Translations under genes and position numbers: made by a program
Shown: positions 16,256-24,695 of the stretch, piece after piece
How positions within the stretch are numbered: the stretch's first letter is position 1
How the letters are laid out: every line of letters begins with the position of its first letter
Notes under the pieces: generated by a model
Told to the model about the DNA's origin: nothing
What the model saw: only the letters and a program-made list of their open reading frames with translations
Databases searched by the model: none
Assembly (NCBI GenBank): GCA_946624575.1
Contig: CAMOSH010000005.1
Location: 1 to 53,158 of the forward strand
Reading direction: 5' to 3'
DNA from: an uncultured Verrucomicrobiota bacterium
GTDB taxonomy: Bacteria > Verrucomicrobiota > Kiritimatiellia > RFP12 > UBA3636
Length of the DNA: 53,158 nucleotides

Positions 16256-18496
16256 ATGAATAAACGCATCGCCAGTCATTCGTCGTTCCCACGACGCGAG
16301 GCCGTCCTTCGCGGCATCGCCGCGGTCGTCCTTGCGGGAGCGGCTTGCACCGCGACCGCCTCCGCCGACACCATCGACGCATCGGCCTTCGCCGGACATT
16401 TCGACATCATGTTCCCCGGCTACGCCGGAGCGGCGCCGGTCGAGAACTTCCCGGTCCTCGTCCGCCTTTCCGCCGAGCGCAACGGCTTCGACTACGCCGC
16501 ATGCCAGGCCCTTGGCGCCGACCTGCGCTTCGCCGACGCGGCCGGCAACATCCTCCCCTGCGAAGTCGATACGTGGACCCCCGGCGGCGAATCGCTCGTC
16601 TGGGTCAAGGTGCCGTCGCTCTCCCGCTCCACGCGCATCACCGCCTACTACGGCTGCGCCAACCCGCCCGCCAACACGCCGTCGGCCGTGTGGTCCAACG
16701 GCTTCGTCGGCGTCTGGCACCTCGGCGGAAGCGCGCTTCCGCTCAAGGAATCCTCCGGCGTCGGCACGGACTTCGATACGTCGAAGGACAACGGCGAGAC
16801 CCTCGGCGCGCCCGGCGCCGTCGGCGGCGCGGTGGATTTCGCGACGGGGGGACGCACCGGCCGCCTGAGCGCAGCCGACGATCCCGACCTCGACGGATTC
16901 AGCAGCTTCTCCGTCGAACTCTGGTCGAAACAGGCGGCGGGGGCGGATTACCAGCCATACATGCTCACGAAAACCGCGACTGGCGAGTTCGCCTACACCC
17001 TCTACCAGAACAGGGGAACGTCGACGACGAACAGCGTCTTCTACGTATTCTCTGACGCGACGAACAACGGACGGAAAAATATCGCCGGAGACAGCCGGAA
17101 CCTCGTCGTCCCCGCGATGGGCGTCTGGAACCACCAGGCTTTCGTCCGCGACCTCGCGAAGGAAAAATCCTTCAGCTATCTCGACGGCACGCCCGTGCCG
17201 GAGGGGGGCAAGACGCTGACCGCCGAAGAAATGGTGGCGGTCTGCGACAGCTCTTCCCCGCTCTACCTCGGGAACGCGACCGGAAACAACCCCTCGGCAG
17301 CCTTCCCCGGCCAGATCGACGAGCTGCGCATCTCGAACGTGGCGCGGTCCGCCGACTGGGTGAAGGCGACGCACGACTGCGTCGCGGACGCGGACTTCGC
17401 CGCCTACGAGGTGGGCAACGACTGGACGAAGTATGCGCGCAAGTTCACCGTCTCGTTCCCCGGCGCGCCGGACGGGACGCTCACGGACTTCCCGGTTCTC
17501 GTGAAGGTGGAGGAGAACAGCCCCGCCGGCTTCTCCTACGCCGAATGCCTTAAGCCCGAAGGACGCGACCTGCGCTTCGCCGACGCCGCCGGAAACCTCC
17601 TCGCCTGCGAGGTCGACACGTGGAACACGAACGGCGTGTCGGCCGTCTGGGTCAAGATTCCGGCGCTCACCGCCTCGACGAAGATCACCGCCTACTACGG
17701 CTGGAGGTTCGCGCCGCCGGTCGATCCGGCGGACGTCTGGGACGACGGCTACGTCGGCGTCTGGCACCTCGGCGAAAGCAAGCTCCCGCTGCGCGAGTCG
17801 TCCGGCGTCAGCACGGCGTTCAACGAAACGGCGGACGGCAACGAGACGCTCGGCGCCACCGGCGCCGTGGGCGGCGCGGTGGATTTCGCGGCGGGGACGA
17901 CAAGCAGCCGTCTCCTGGCCCCCGACGACGACGATCTCGACGAATTCGACGACTTCACCGTCGAAATGTGGACGAAGCAGGAAAGCGCGATGCCTTCGAG
18001 TGCCAATGGCGGCTACCAGCCATACCTGCTCACGAAAGTCGCGTCCGGGGAGTACGCCTACATCTTCTACCAGAACACGGTCACGGCGAACGGCGTTTTC
18101 CGGGTTGGCAACGGCTCGGGCAATGCGAACATCAGCGGTTCGGCCATGATCCCCGCGATGAACGAATGGAACCACCAGGTCGTCGTCCGCGACACGACGG
18201 CCCAGAAGGCCTACTGCTACGTGAGCGGCTTGCCGACGCCCGAAGGCGGAATCGCGCTGCCCGACGGATACGGCGTGACGATTCCCGACAGCTCCTCCCC
18301 GCTCTATCTCGGCAACGCGCAGACGACAGCCAACAACAAGGCCTTCCCCGGCCAGATCGACGAGCTGCGCATCTCGAAGGTCGCTCGGTCGGCGGCGTGG
18401 GTGAAGGCGACGCACGACACGGTCGCCGCGCCCTCCTTCGCGCGCTATTCCGCGACCCGCGGCAACAACGACGCGACGATTATCTCCCTCCGGTAG
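16256..18496 (+). CDS. Exported protein with two tandem DUF2341-LamG units
   Basis: The 746-residue product starts after an AAAGGAG ribosome site. It has a signal peptide (VLRGIAAVVLAGAACTATASA) and two near-duplicate units, about residues 40-385 and 395-735. Each unit has a DUF2341 domain (ENFPVLVRL / TDFPVLVKV, then DLRFADAAGN, CEVDTW, ITAYYG) followed by a LamG/concanavalin-A-like domain (GVWHLG, GAVGGAVDF, SSSPLYLGN, FPGQIDELRIS, SAxWVKATHD). LamG domains bind carbohydrate or protein on the outside of the cell. The two units are so alike that they must come from an internal duplication. It follows the GH5 gene by 80 bp and may hold the substrate or anchor enzymes. Confidence 0.85.
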   Translation: MNKRIASHSSFPRREAVLRGIAAVVLAGAACTATASADTIDASAFAGHFDIMFPGYAGAAPVENFPVLVRLSAERNGFDYAACQALGADLRFADAAGNILPCEVDTWTPGGESLVWVKVPSLSRSTRITAYYGCANPPANTPSAVWSNGFVGVWHLGGSALPLKESSGVGTDFDTSKDNGETLGAPGAVGGAVDFATGGRTGRLSAADDPDLDGFSSFSVELWSKQAAGADYQPYMLTKTATGEFAYTLYQNRGTSTTNSVFYVFSDATNNGRKNIAGDSRNLVVPAMGVWNHQAFVRDLAKEKSFSYLDGTPVPEGGKTLTAEEMVAVCDSSSPLYLGNATGNNPSAAFPGQIDELRISNVARSADWVKATHDCVADADFAAYEVGNDWTKYARKFTVSFPGAPDGTLTDFPVLVKVEENSPAGFSYAECLKPEGRDLRFADAAGNLLACEVDTWNTNGVSAVWVKIPALTASTKITAYYGWRFAPPVDPADVWDDGYVGVWHLGESKLPLRESSGVSTAFNETADGNETLGATGAVGGAVDFAAGTTSSRLLAPDDDDLDEFDDFTVEMWTKQESAMPSSANGGYQPYLLTKVASGEYAYIFYQNTVTANGVFRVGNGSGNANISGSAMIPAMNEWNHQVVVRDTTAQKAYCYVSGLPTPEGGIALPDGYGVTIPDSSSPLYLGNAQTTANNKAFPGQIDELRISKVARSAAWVKATHDTVAAPSFARYSATRGNNDATIISLR

Positions 18497-18780
18497 CCGA
18501 GGAAAGCCGGCACGTGCGGCGTTCGCATCTAGTATAATCCTTAAAATCGCAGTTGGCCCAAACAGACATTCTCACACAGAGGCACGGAGGCACAGAGATT
18601 GAGAGTTTTATGGATGCACATGGCTTCCATTCGCAATACACCTTTTGGGTGAAGCCCCGCATGCGATTTCAAAGGCATCAAAAGCCCTTCTCCAATGTTC
18701 TCCGTGCCTCTGTGCCTCTGTGTGACACATTAACCGCGACATTTAGGATAATCCTTCTCCATGTAGTATAATCTTTCTTC
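18497..18780. other. Intergenic region with a widely spaced inverted repeat and a leaderless-type promoter
   Basis: Arms TCACACAGAGGCACGGAG... (18572-18597) and ...GTGCCTCTGTGCCTCTGTGTGA (18698-18725) are inverted copies separated by 100 bp. A TATAAT box at 18533-18538 faces the repeat. A second, GTAGTATAAT with hexamer 18767-18772, ends 8 nt before the next start codon. No gene was seen between the arms. Confidence 0.65.
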
Positions 18781-20310
18781 ATGCAAACACCCGCCCTAGA
18801 CATCTCCCTGGGCCGGCAGCTCTTCGTGGATGACGCGCTCGTCGAATCGACGGCGGGGGTCGTGCGCCACTGGAACAGGCCGGTCAAGCGGGACGCCCCT
18901 GTCGTCTGGCCTGGCCTCCCCGGCGCCGTTCCCGCAATCACCGACCTCGCCACCCCGGACGACCCGGTCAACCTCGTCTGCGCCACCGACGGCGGACTCT
19001 GGTGGGATCCGACGCGCCGCGCGTTCCGCCTCTGGTACAACGTGGACTGGCTGGGCGACATCTGCTACGCGGAGTCGACGGACGGCCTTTCATGGGAGTT
19101 TCCCGACATCGGCGTCGTCCACGGCACAAACCGCGTTTTCGCAAGCGACGTCATCGACAGCTGGAGCGTCATGCCGAACTACGCGGCCCCCGACCCCTAC
19201 ACCGACTGGAAGCTCCACGTCTCCTCTCCCTACGTCCCGCCCGCGTGGCCGCCGACGACGGACGACAGGCTCTGGGAATCGGGGGACGGGCTGCACTTCC
19301 GCCCACTCGGCCTCGCGGGCCGCTCCGGCGATCGCTCGACCTCCTACTACGACCCCTTCCGCGGCGAATGGGTCTTCTCGCTGCGCTCGGCGTCGCTGCC
19401 CCGCACTCGCCATCGCTTCGCCTCGCGAGAGTTCGGGGGCGACGCCTGCCGCTGGGCGTGGCCGGGGGACGCGGCCGCGCCGGAGTCGCTCCGCGGCGCC
19501 CCGGAACCGGAGCCGTGGCTCGACGCCGACTACGGTCCGGGCCGCCAGCTCTACAGCTTCAACGCCGTCGCCTACGAGTCCGTCATGCTCGGCGCGATGG
19601 AGATTCTCGTCAACACCGAACACGACAACGGCGACTGCGCCAAGGTCGGCCTTCCCAAAAACACTGGCCTGCACTTCTGCTTCTCGCGCGACGGCCGCAC
19701 CTTCACGCCGCGCGCGGAGCCGGACATCGCGCCGGAAGGATGGGGGAGCGGCGCGTGGGACACGGGCTACCTCTCGGCCACCGGCGGCGTCTGCGTCGTG
19801 AAGGACGAGCGGCTCTGGTTCTACTACTCCGGACTGCGCGGCGACAGGCGGCGGCTGGCGAGCGGGACAACGTGGTTCCGCAACGGCATGTATTCCAACG
19901 GCGCAATCGGCCTCGCGACCCTGCGGCGCGACGGCTTCGCGGGAATGGTCGCCGACGGGCGCGGCGAGATCGTGACGAAGCCGCTCGTCTTCGACGGCGG
20001 CCACCTCTTCGTCAACGCGGAGTGCCGGTTCGGATCCGTCTCGGCCGAAATCCTCGGCGAGGACGGCAGGCCGGTTCCCGGCTTCACGGCCTGCGACTGC
20101 GCGTCGTTCCGCCAGGCCGATTCCACGAAAACGGAACTGCGCTTCGCCGGCGGGAGCCTCGCCGCCCTTTCCGGCCATCCGGTGCGCATCCGCTTCATCC
20201 TCGAATGCGCGACGCTCTACGCCTTCTGGGTCTCGCGCTCGCTGCGCGGGGAGTCGCGCGGTTACGTCGCGGCCGGCGGACCCGCCTATCCCGGCCTCCG
20301 CGACCTGTAG
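18781..20310 (+). CDS. Beta-propeller glycosidase-like protein (GH32/GH43-like)
   Basis: The 509-residue protein has no signal peptide. Its opening, LGRQLFVDDALVESTAGVVR, and following repeats (GGLWWDPTRRAFRLWYNVDW, YAESTDGLSWEFPDIGVV, TSYYDPFRGEWVFSLRSAS, LHFCFSRDGRTFTP) are typical of a family of predicted glycoside hydrolases in Planctomycetes and Verrucomicrobia with a five-bladed beta-propeller of the GH32/43/68 type. The exact substrate is unknown. The C-terminal 120 residues form a beta-sandwich-like domain. The TATAAT box at 18767-18772 leaves only 8 nt before the ATG, so the mRNA is probably leaderless. It lies before the GH2 gene on the same strand. Confidence 0.7.
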   Translation: MQTPALDISLGRQLFVDDALVESTAGVVRHWNRPVKRDAPVVWPGLPGAVPAITDLATPDDPVNLVCATDGGLWWDPTRRAFRLWYNVDWLGDICYAESTDGLSWEFPDIGVVHGTNRVFASDVIDSWSVMPNYAAPDPYTDWKLHVSSPYVPPAWPPTTDDRLWESGDGLHFRPLGLAGRSGDRSTSYYDPFRGEWVFSLRSASLPRTRHRFASREFGGDACRWAWPGDAAAPESLRGAPEPEPWLDADYGPGRQLYSFNAVAYESVMLGAMEILVNTEHDNGDCAKVGLPKNTGLHFCFSRDGRTFTPRAEPDIAPEGWGSGAWDTGYLSATGGVCVVKDERLWFYYSGLRGDRRRLASGTTWFRNGMYSNGAIGLATLRRDGFAGMVADGRGEIVTKPLVFDGGHLFVNAECRFGSVSAEILGEDGRPVPGFTACDCASFRQADSTKTELRFAGGSLAALSGHPVRIRFILECATLYAFWVSRSLRGESRGYVAAGGPAYPGLRDL

Positions 20311-20321
20311 TCGCCCCATCT

Positions 20322-20401
20322 ATTCGGGCACACTTTTTGTAAAAATGCAGAAAGCGTGCCCAAAATTCAACCCGATGATTCGGGCACGGTTTTTGGAAAT
20401 C
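20322..20401. promoter_or_regulatory. Array of three GGGCAC-type sites before the GH2 gene
   Basis: ATTCGGGCAC followed by a T-rich run occurs directly repeated at 20322 and 20378, with an inverted version (AAAGCGTGCCCAAAAT) at 20351-20366 between them. Sites one and two form a 10-of-11-bp stem (20326-20336 with 20351-20361). It could be a terminator of the upstream gene, an operator array, or both. Confidence 0.5.
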
Positions 20402-20422
20402 AGCCGAAAAGATCCTACGCAA

Positions 20423-23161
20423 ATGAACACGGAAACAACAGACGGGCTTTTCTCCGATTCGACGATGGAGCCGTTCGACGACGGCTGGAGCTTCACGCCG
20501 CCGGGCGCCTCCGCCGCGCGGCCCGTCACGCTCCCCCACGCCTGGAACGCGGAGGGCTGGAGCTACGAGGCGCCCAGGCCGGCCGAGCCGGCCGGGACGG
20601 GCGTCTACCGCAAGACGCTGCGCGGCGTCGGCAAGGGCGACGTCCTCAAGTTCGAAGGGGTCGCGCTCTCCTGCCGCGTCCTGATCGACGGGATGGAGGT
20701 CGCGTCGAACCTCGGCGCGCACCGCGCCTTCGAGGTCCCGCTCGATTCGGCGAAGGAGGAATCCGAACTCGTGGTCGAGGTGACCGACAAGCCCTCCACG
20801 CCGCTTCTGCCGGAGGGCTGCGACGCGGTTTTCGCGGCCTCGCCGCGATACCGGCGCTGGCCCGCCGCGTTCGGCTCCTCCATGAAGGCCGGCGGCATCT
20901 GGCGGCACGTCCATCTTGTCCACCGGCGGACGACCGTCATGGAAACGCCCGCCGTCACGCCCGTCGGCACCCGCTTCGAAGGCACGCTCTCCTTCCGCGG
21001 CAGCCCGGAGGGCCATTCGGTGCGGCTCACGCTTTCCGACGGCGCGGAAACCGTCGTGAAGACCGTTCCCGCAACCGTCGGCGCCTTCGCGATCGCGCCG
21101 GAGCGCCCCGTCTTCTCGTGGCCGCTTCGCCCGCACCTCTACACGCTCGTCTCGGAACTCCTCGCGCTGGACGGCGCCGTTCTCCAGACGATCCGCCAGC
21201 CGCTGTGGCTCATGACCTTCGAGACGCGCGACAGCGAGTTCCGCATGAACGGCAGGCCCTACTTCCTGCGCGGCCAGAACGGATTCCCGCACTGCAACGT
21301 CCCCTACGACCGCGACTACATCCGCCAGTATGTTTCCGCCTGCCGCGCGCAGGGCGTCGAAATCAGCCGCTTCCACACCGAGCCGCCGTCGCACGAATGG
21401 CTCGACGAGTGCGACCGCCAGGGGATCATGGTGATCCTCGAAATGCCGCTCCACGGCTCTGTCGGCTGCTATTCCTTCGGCAGCGAGCAGTTCCAGAAGA
21501 CGGAACTCGCCGAAATCCTCTCGGTCGTCCGGGAATGCCGCCGCCACCCCTGCGTCCAGATCTGGAGCATGGGCAACGAGCTCATCGTCGCCTGCGAGCG
21601 CGACCGCGGCCTCGGCAAGCCGCTGTTCGACGTGCTGGAGGGCTGGATCGCCGAAGTGCGGAAACTCTCCGCCCAGCCGGTGATCGCCAACTCGAACGGC
21701 GACGCCGCCAACCTCGTCCACAAGACCGTCGGCGACATCGACGACATCCACCAATACGGCGGGTGGTACACGGAAACGCTCTACGACCTCAGACATTTCG
21801 CCGACTGCACCCTCAAGAACGACATGCTGTTCCAGCCCGCGATCAGCACGGAGAGCATCGCGGCCTACACGAACGACGACGGCGAACCCTTCGTGCGGGG
21901 GAACGACGTCCGCCAGCGGAAAGTCGTGGACATGCGCATCGGCCGGATAGCCGACCTCTCCGCGCAGGTGCAGGACTACCAGGCGTTCATGCTCAAGGAA
22001 TACGCCGAGGCCCTGTGGCGGCGCCGCCGGCCGGACAGCAATTTCGCCGGCTACATCCCCTTCGGGCAATACACATGGTTCCGCCATCCGTTCCAGAAGG
22101 GACCCGGAGGCCTGGAGCCGAAGCGCATCTGGGACGCCTTCCGCGAGGTGCTGGGGCCGGTGCATGTCCAGCTGGAATGTTTCGACCGCCACGTTTACGC
22201 GGGCGCGTCGATTCGCGGAACCCTGCGCCTCTACCACGAAAACGTGCATCTGCCGGAAACCTGCGAGTTCGCGGTCCGCGTGGAAAGCGCCGGCGAAGTT
22301 CTCTTCTCCGCCCCGGTCGCGGTGCGCTACCACGAATCGGCGGAGATGGCCGTCGAGCTTGGGCCCTTCCCGAAAGGGGTGCGGTGGCTGGAGCTCGCCG
22401 CGCTCGCGGAGGGGCGGGTCGTCGCGCGGAACCATCTCGACCTGCGCGGCTACGCGGTCGGGGAGGCGGAGCCCGCGCGGAATGTCGCGGTCTTCGACCC
22501 CGAAGGGCGGCTGCGCGGCATCGGGACGGAACTCGGCGACCCGGCGGAAATCGCCGGATTCGACCCGGTGAGGACGACGTTCCTCGTCGGCCCCCATGCC
22601 CTGGGCCGCCAGACGCAGTCCGCGCGGGACGCGGTCCGCGACTGGATCGGGCGCGGCGGGTTCGCAATCGTCCTGGAGCAGAACCCGGGACCGTGGACGG
22701 GCAATGTCTTCGGAACGGGCATCGGGTTCGTCCGCGCGTGCCAGCCGCAGTGGTCGCGCTGGGCGATGAACCTCGTGAAGCACACCGACCGCGCCGACAT
22801 CTGCGAGCCGTCCGACCCGCTGTTCGCGGGGCTGGCGGAAGAGGACATGCGCTGGTGGAACGGGGACACCTTCCTCGCCCACGACTACCTCGCGCTCGAC
22901 ACGCTGCGGGAGGGCGACCGGATCCTTTCGCGCATCGGCAACGGACTCGACGCCGGCGAACTCATGCCGGTGCAATACGAATACCGGGATTCGGGCTACA
23001 GCCTGACCGCCGTCGAACGCCGCGTCGGGCGCGGCGCGATCCTCTGCACTTCGCTGCTCGTCGGGACGAAACGCGGGCTCGAACCCGTCGCCGACATCCT
23101 GCTCGGGAACCTGATTCGCCGCGGACGGTCGCGTCCCGGCGCGTGGCGCGCCTTGTGCTAG
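20423..23161 (+). CDS. GH2-family glycoside hydrolase (beta-galactosidase/glucuronidase-like)
   Basis: The start is taken at 20423 (MNTETTDGLFSDS), since upstream codons are part of repeat DNA. The 912-residue product has the GH2 order: an N-terminal sugar-binding jelly roll (about 15-170: PVTLPHAWNAEGW, GVYRKTL), an Ig-like sandwich (about 175-265), and a TIM barrel (NGRPYFLRGQNGFP, EISRFHTEPPSHEWLDECDR). The acid/base Glu is about residue 386 (WSMGNELIVA) and the likely nucleophile about 477 (AISTESIAAY). The last 250 residues look like an extra sandwich and a GATase-like domain (FLVGPHALGRQTQSARDAVR). There is no signal peptide, so it probably acts in the cytoplasm on imported oligosaccharides. 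GH2 covers galactosidases, glucuronidases and mannosidases; I cannot choose. Confidence 0.82.
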   Translation: MNTETTDGLFSDSTMEPFDDGWSFTPPGASAARPVTLPHAWNAEGWSYEAPRPAEPAGTGVYRKTLRGVGKGDVLKFEGVALSCRVLIDGMEVASNLGAHRAFEVPLDSAKEESELVVEVTDKPSTPLLPEGCDAVFAASPRYRRWPAAFGSSMKAGGIWRHVHLVHRRTTVMETPAVTPVGTRFEGTLSFRGSPEGHSVRLTLSDGAETVVKTVPATVGAFAIAPERPVFSWPLRPHLYTLVSELLALDGAVLQTIRQPLWLMTFETRDSEFRMNGRPYFLRGQNGFPHCNVPYDRDYIRQYVSACRAQGVEISRFHTEPPSHEWLDECDRQGIMVILEMPLHGSVGCYSFGSEQFQKTELAEILSVVRECRRHPCVQIWSMGNELIVACERDRGLGKPLFDVLEGWIAEVRKLSAQPVIANSNGDAANLVHKTVGDIDDIHQYGGWYTETLYDLRHFADCTLKNDMLFQPAISTESIAAYTNDDGEPFVRGNDVRQRKVVDMRIGRIADLSAQVQDYQAFMLKEYAEALWRRRRPDSNFAGYIPFGQYTWFRHPFQKGPGGLEPKRIWDAFREVLGPVHVQLECFDRHVYAGASIRGTLRLYHENVHLPETCEFAVRVESAGEVLFSAPVAVRYHESAEMAVELGPFPKGVRWLELAALAEGRVVARNHLDLRGYAVGEAEPARNVAVFDPEGRLRGIGTELGDPAEIAGFDPVRTTFLVGPHALGRQTQSARDAVRDWIGRGGFAIVLEQNPGPWTGNVFGTGIGFVRACQPQWSRWAMNLVKHTDRADICEPSDPLFAGLAEEDMRWWNGDTFLAHDYLALDTLREGDRILSRIGNGLDAGELMPVQYEYRDSGYSLTAVERRVGRGAILCTSLLVGTKRGLEPVADILLGNLIRRGRSRPGAWRALC

Positions 23162-23209
23162 ACCGAAGTTCCAGCGCTAAGGCGCACCTCCCCAGAAGCG
23201 GGTGGCCCT

Positions 23210-24628
23210 TTATTTGAGCGGTGCGGGCGCATTTCCGCCCGTCCAATTCTCGTTCCGGTTTCTGGGAACACCGCCCCATACTGGAGATTTCGCCGACAAC
23301 AACCGAAACACCTCCGCCTGATACGCGGTCGGCTCCGTGTCCATCGAGACCGGGATTCCGCCCGCTTCGACCGTGGTGCGGCACTGCGAGGCGAGCGCCG
23401 ACATAACCCCGCGCCAGTCCCGCAGGGCGAATCCGCCCGCCGAAAGCCCGGTCCATTTCTTGCATTTCGCCTCGTCCGTGGGGCCGGCCTTGGCGACTGG
23501 ATCCCGCGCTGCGCGGGCGCGGCGAGGTGGCGCGTGCCGTGCGAGCGGACGATGTGCGCGCCCCAGCGCCCGTCGCGCGAGATGCCGGCGAGGAAGGCGT
23601 TGAGGAACGCCTCCTCGACGAAGTCCGCGTAGCGGGGATCGCCCGTGAGGAGCAGCAGCTCGCGGTTGAGGCGGATCCAGTGGACGACGTCGCAGAGCTC
23701 CGTCATGCCGTTCACGCGCGCGGCGGCGTGGAGGAAGTGGTCGAAGTAGCTCTTCCCGGACGAGGCGCCCGTGCCACGAGAGCACGGCGTCGAGGGCGCG
23801 CCGGTCGCCCGTGGCGCGGTGGTATTCGACGAGCCCTTCGAGGCAGCTCAGGATTTCGTAGGCCTTGGCCCAGAAGGTCGGGAGCGGATACCACGCGTGG
23901 ATCGGCTCCGCGCGGAAGGCGTCGCTGATCAGCGTCGCGGGCGAGGGGGAAACGTCCGGGGCGGGGTCCATCGCGCGGACGATGTCGCGGGCGAGCGAAA
24001 GGTAGCGGTCCGTCCCCGTGAGGCGGTACAGTTCCAGCAGCGGGCGCAGGATGCTCATGGACGAAACGCCGTGCCACGCGCCGGTCTTGTCGAGCGTCAG
24101 GCCGAGGCGGCCGAGCTGCGCGATCAGATGGTCGGCCATCCGCACGGCGGCGGCAAGGCATTCGCTGTCGCCGGTCGCCTTGTGCAGCTCGATCAGCGCC
24201 CAGAGCGTGTACTTGCGGCCCCAGACGTTGAAGCACCAGTGCGTGCGGGCGTCGGGATTCTCCGGGTGGTTCCGGAGGAAATCCTCGCGCGAGTAGGTGG
24301 AGAGGTAGCCGTTGGGCTTCTGGAATTCGGCGATGAACTCGTGCGCCCTGGCGAGGACCCAGCTACGCAGTTCGGGGTCGCGCGTGTAGGCGACGGCGCC
24401 GGCGAAGCAGAGCATCGTCTTTCCCCAGTATTCGTTCTGCCAGCCGGGACTGTCGGGGTTCGTGTTGTCCCAGTGCGTGCGGAAGGAGTTCACGCACTCG
24501 TCGTACATCGGGCCGCGCGCCCAGTCCGAATCGGCGCGGGCGAGGAGGCAGGCGTCCGCCGCCGCGCCCGCGCGGCCGCGAAGGCGCACGTCGCCGGGGG
24601 CGGCGGGGGTGAGGGAATCGGCGTTCAT
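23210..24628 (-). pseudogene. DUF1680 / GH127-like glycosidase, two compensating frameshifts
   Basis: The gene starts at 24628 (MNADSLTPAAPGDVRLRG) and shows the alpha/alpha-toroid pattern of DUF1680, a family that includes beta-L-arabinofuranosidases (GH127) and related enzymes: WQNEYWGKTMLCFAGAV, EFQKPNGYLSTY, ARTHWCFNVWGRKYTLWALI, GAWHGVSSMSILRPLLEL. Near 23770 the frame shifts. The middle part is in another frame (MTELCDVVHWIRLNRELLLL, TGDPRYADFVEEAFLNAFLA, GTRHLAAP). Near 23500-23520 it returns to the first frame (CKKWTGLSAGGFALRDWRGV) and ends at 23210. Both shifts are single-base class events in GC-rich DNA, so sequencing error and real decay are both possible. It lies 32 bp after the GH99-like gene and is probably co-transcribed with it. 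Confidence 0.75.
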
Positions 24629-24660
24629 GGTTTCGTCTTTGCTGCGGGCCGTGTTCGCGC

Positions 24661-24695
24661 CTACCGCCAGCGGAGGCCGTTGAAGGGATGGACCG
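24661..24695. repeat. 35-bp repeat supplying the end of the GH99-like gene
   Basis: CTACCGCCAGCGGAGGCCGT and the following 15 bases match 39773-39807 with a single mismatch. Here it encodes the final residues and stop codon of the enzyme. Confidence 0.75.

Noticed and set aside
16241-18415. 724-codon open frame on the minus strand opposite the DUF2341-LamG gene
   Set aside because: Its tandem structure only mirrors the duplicated units of the sense gene. It has no signal peptide, ribosome site or recognisable domain.
20195-22975. 926-codon minus-strand frame opposite the GH2 gene
   Set aside because: The sense strand carries GH2 motifs with catalytic residues; the antisense has none.
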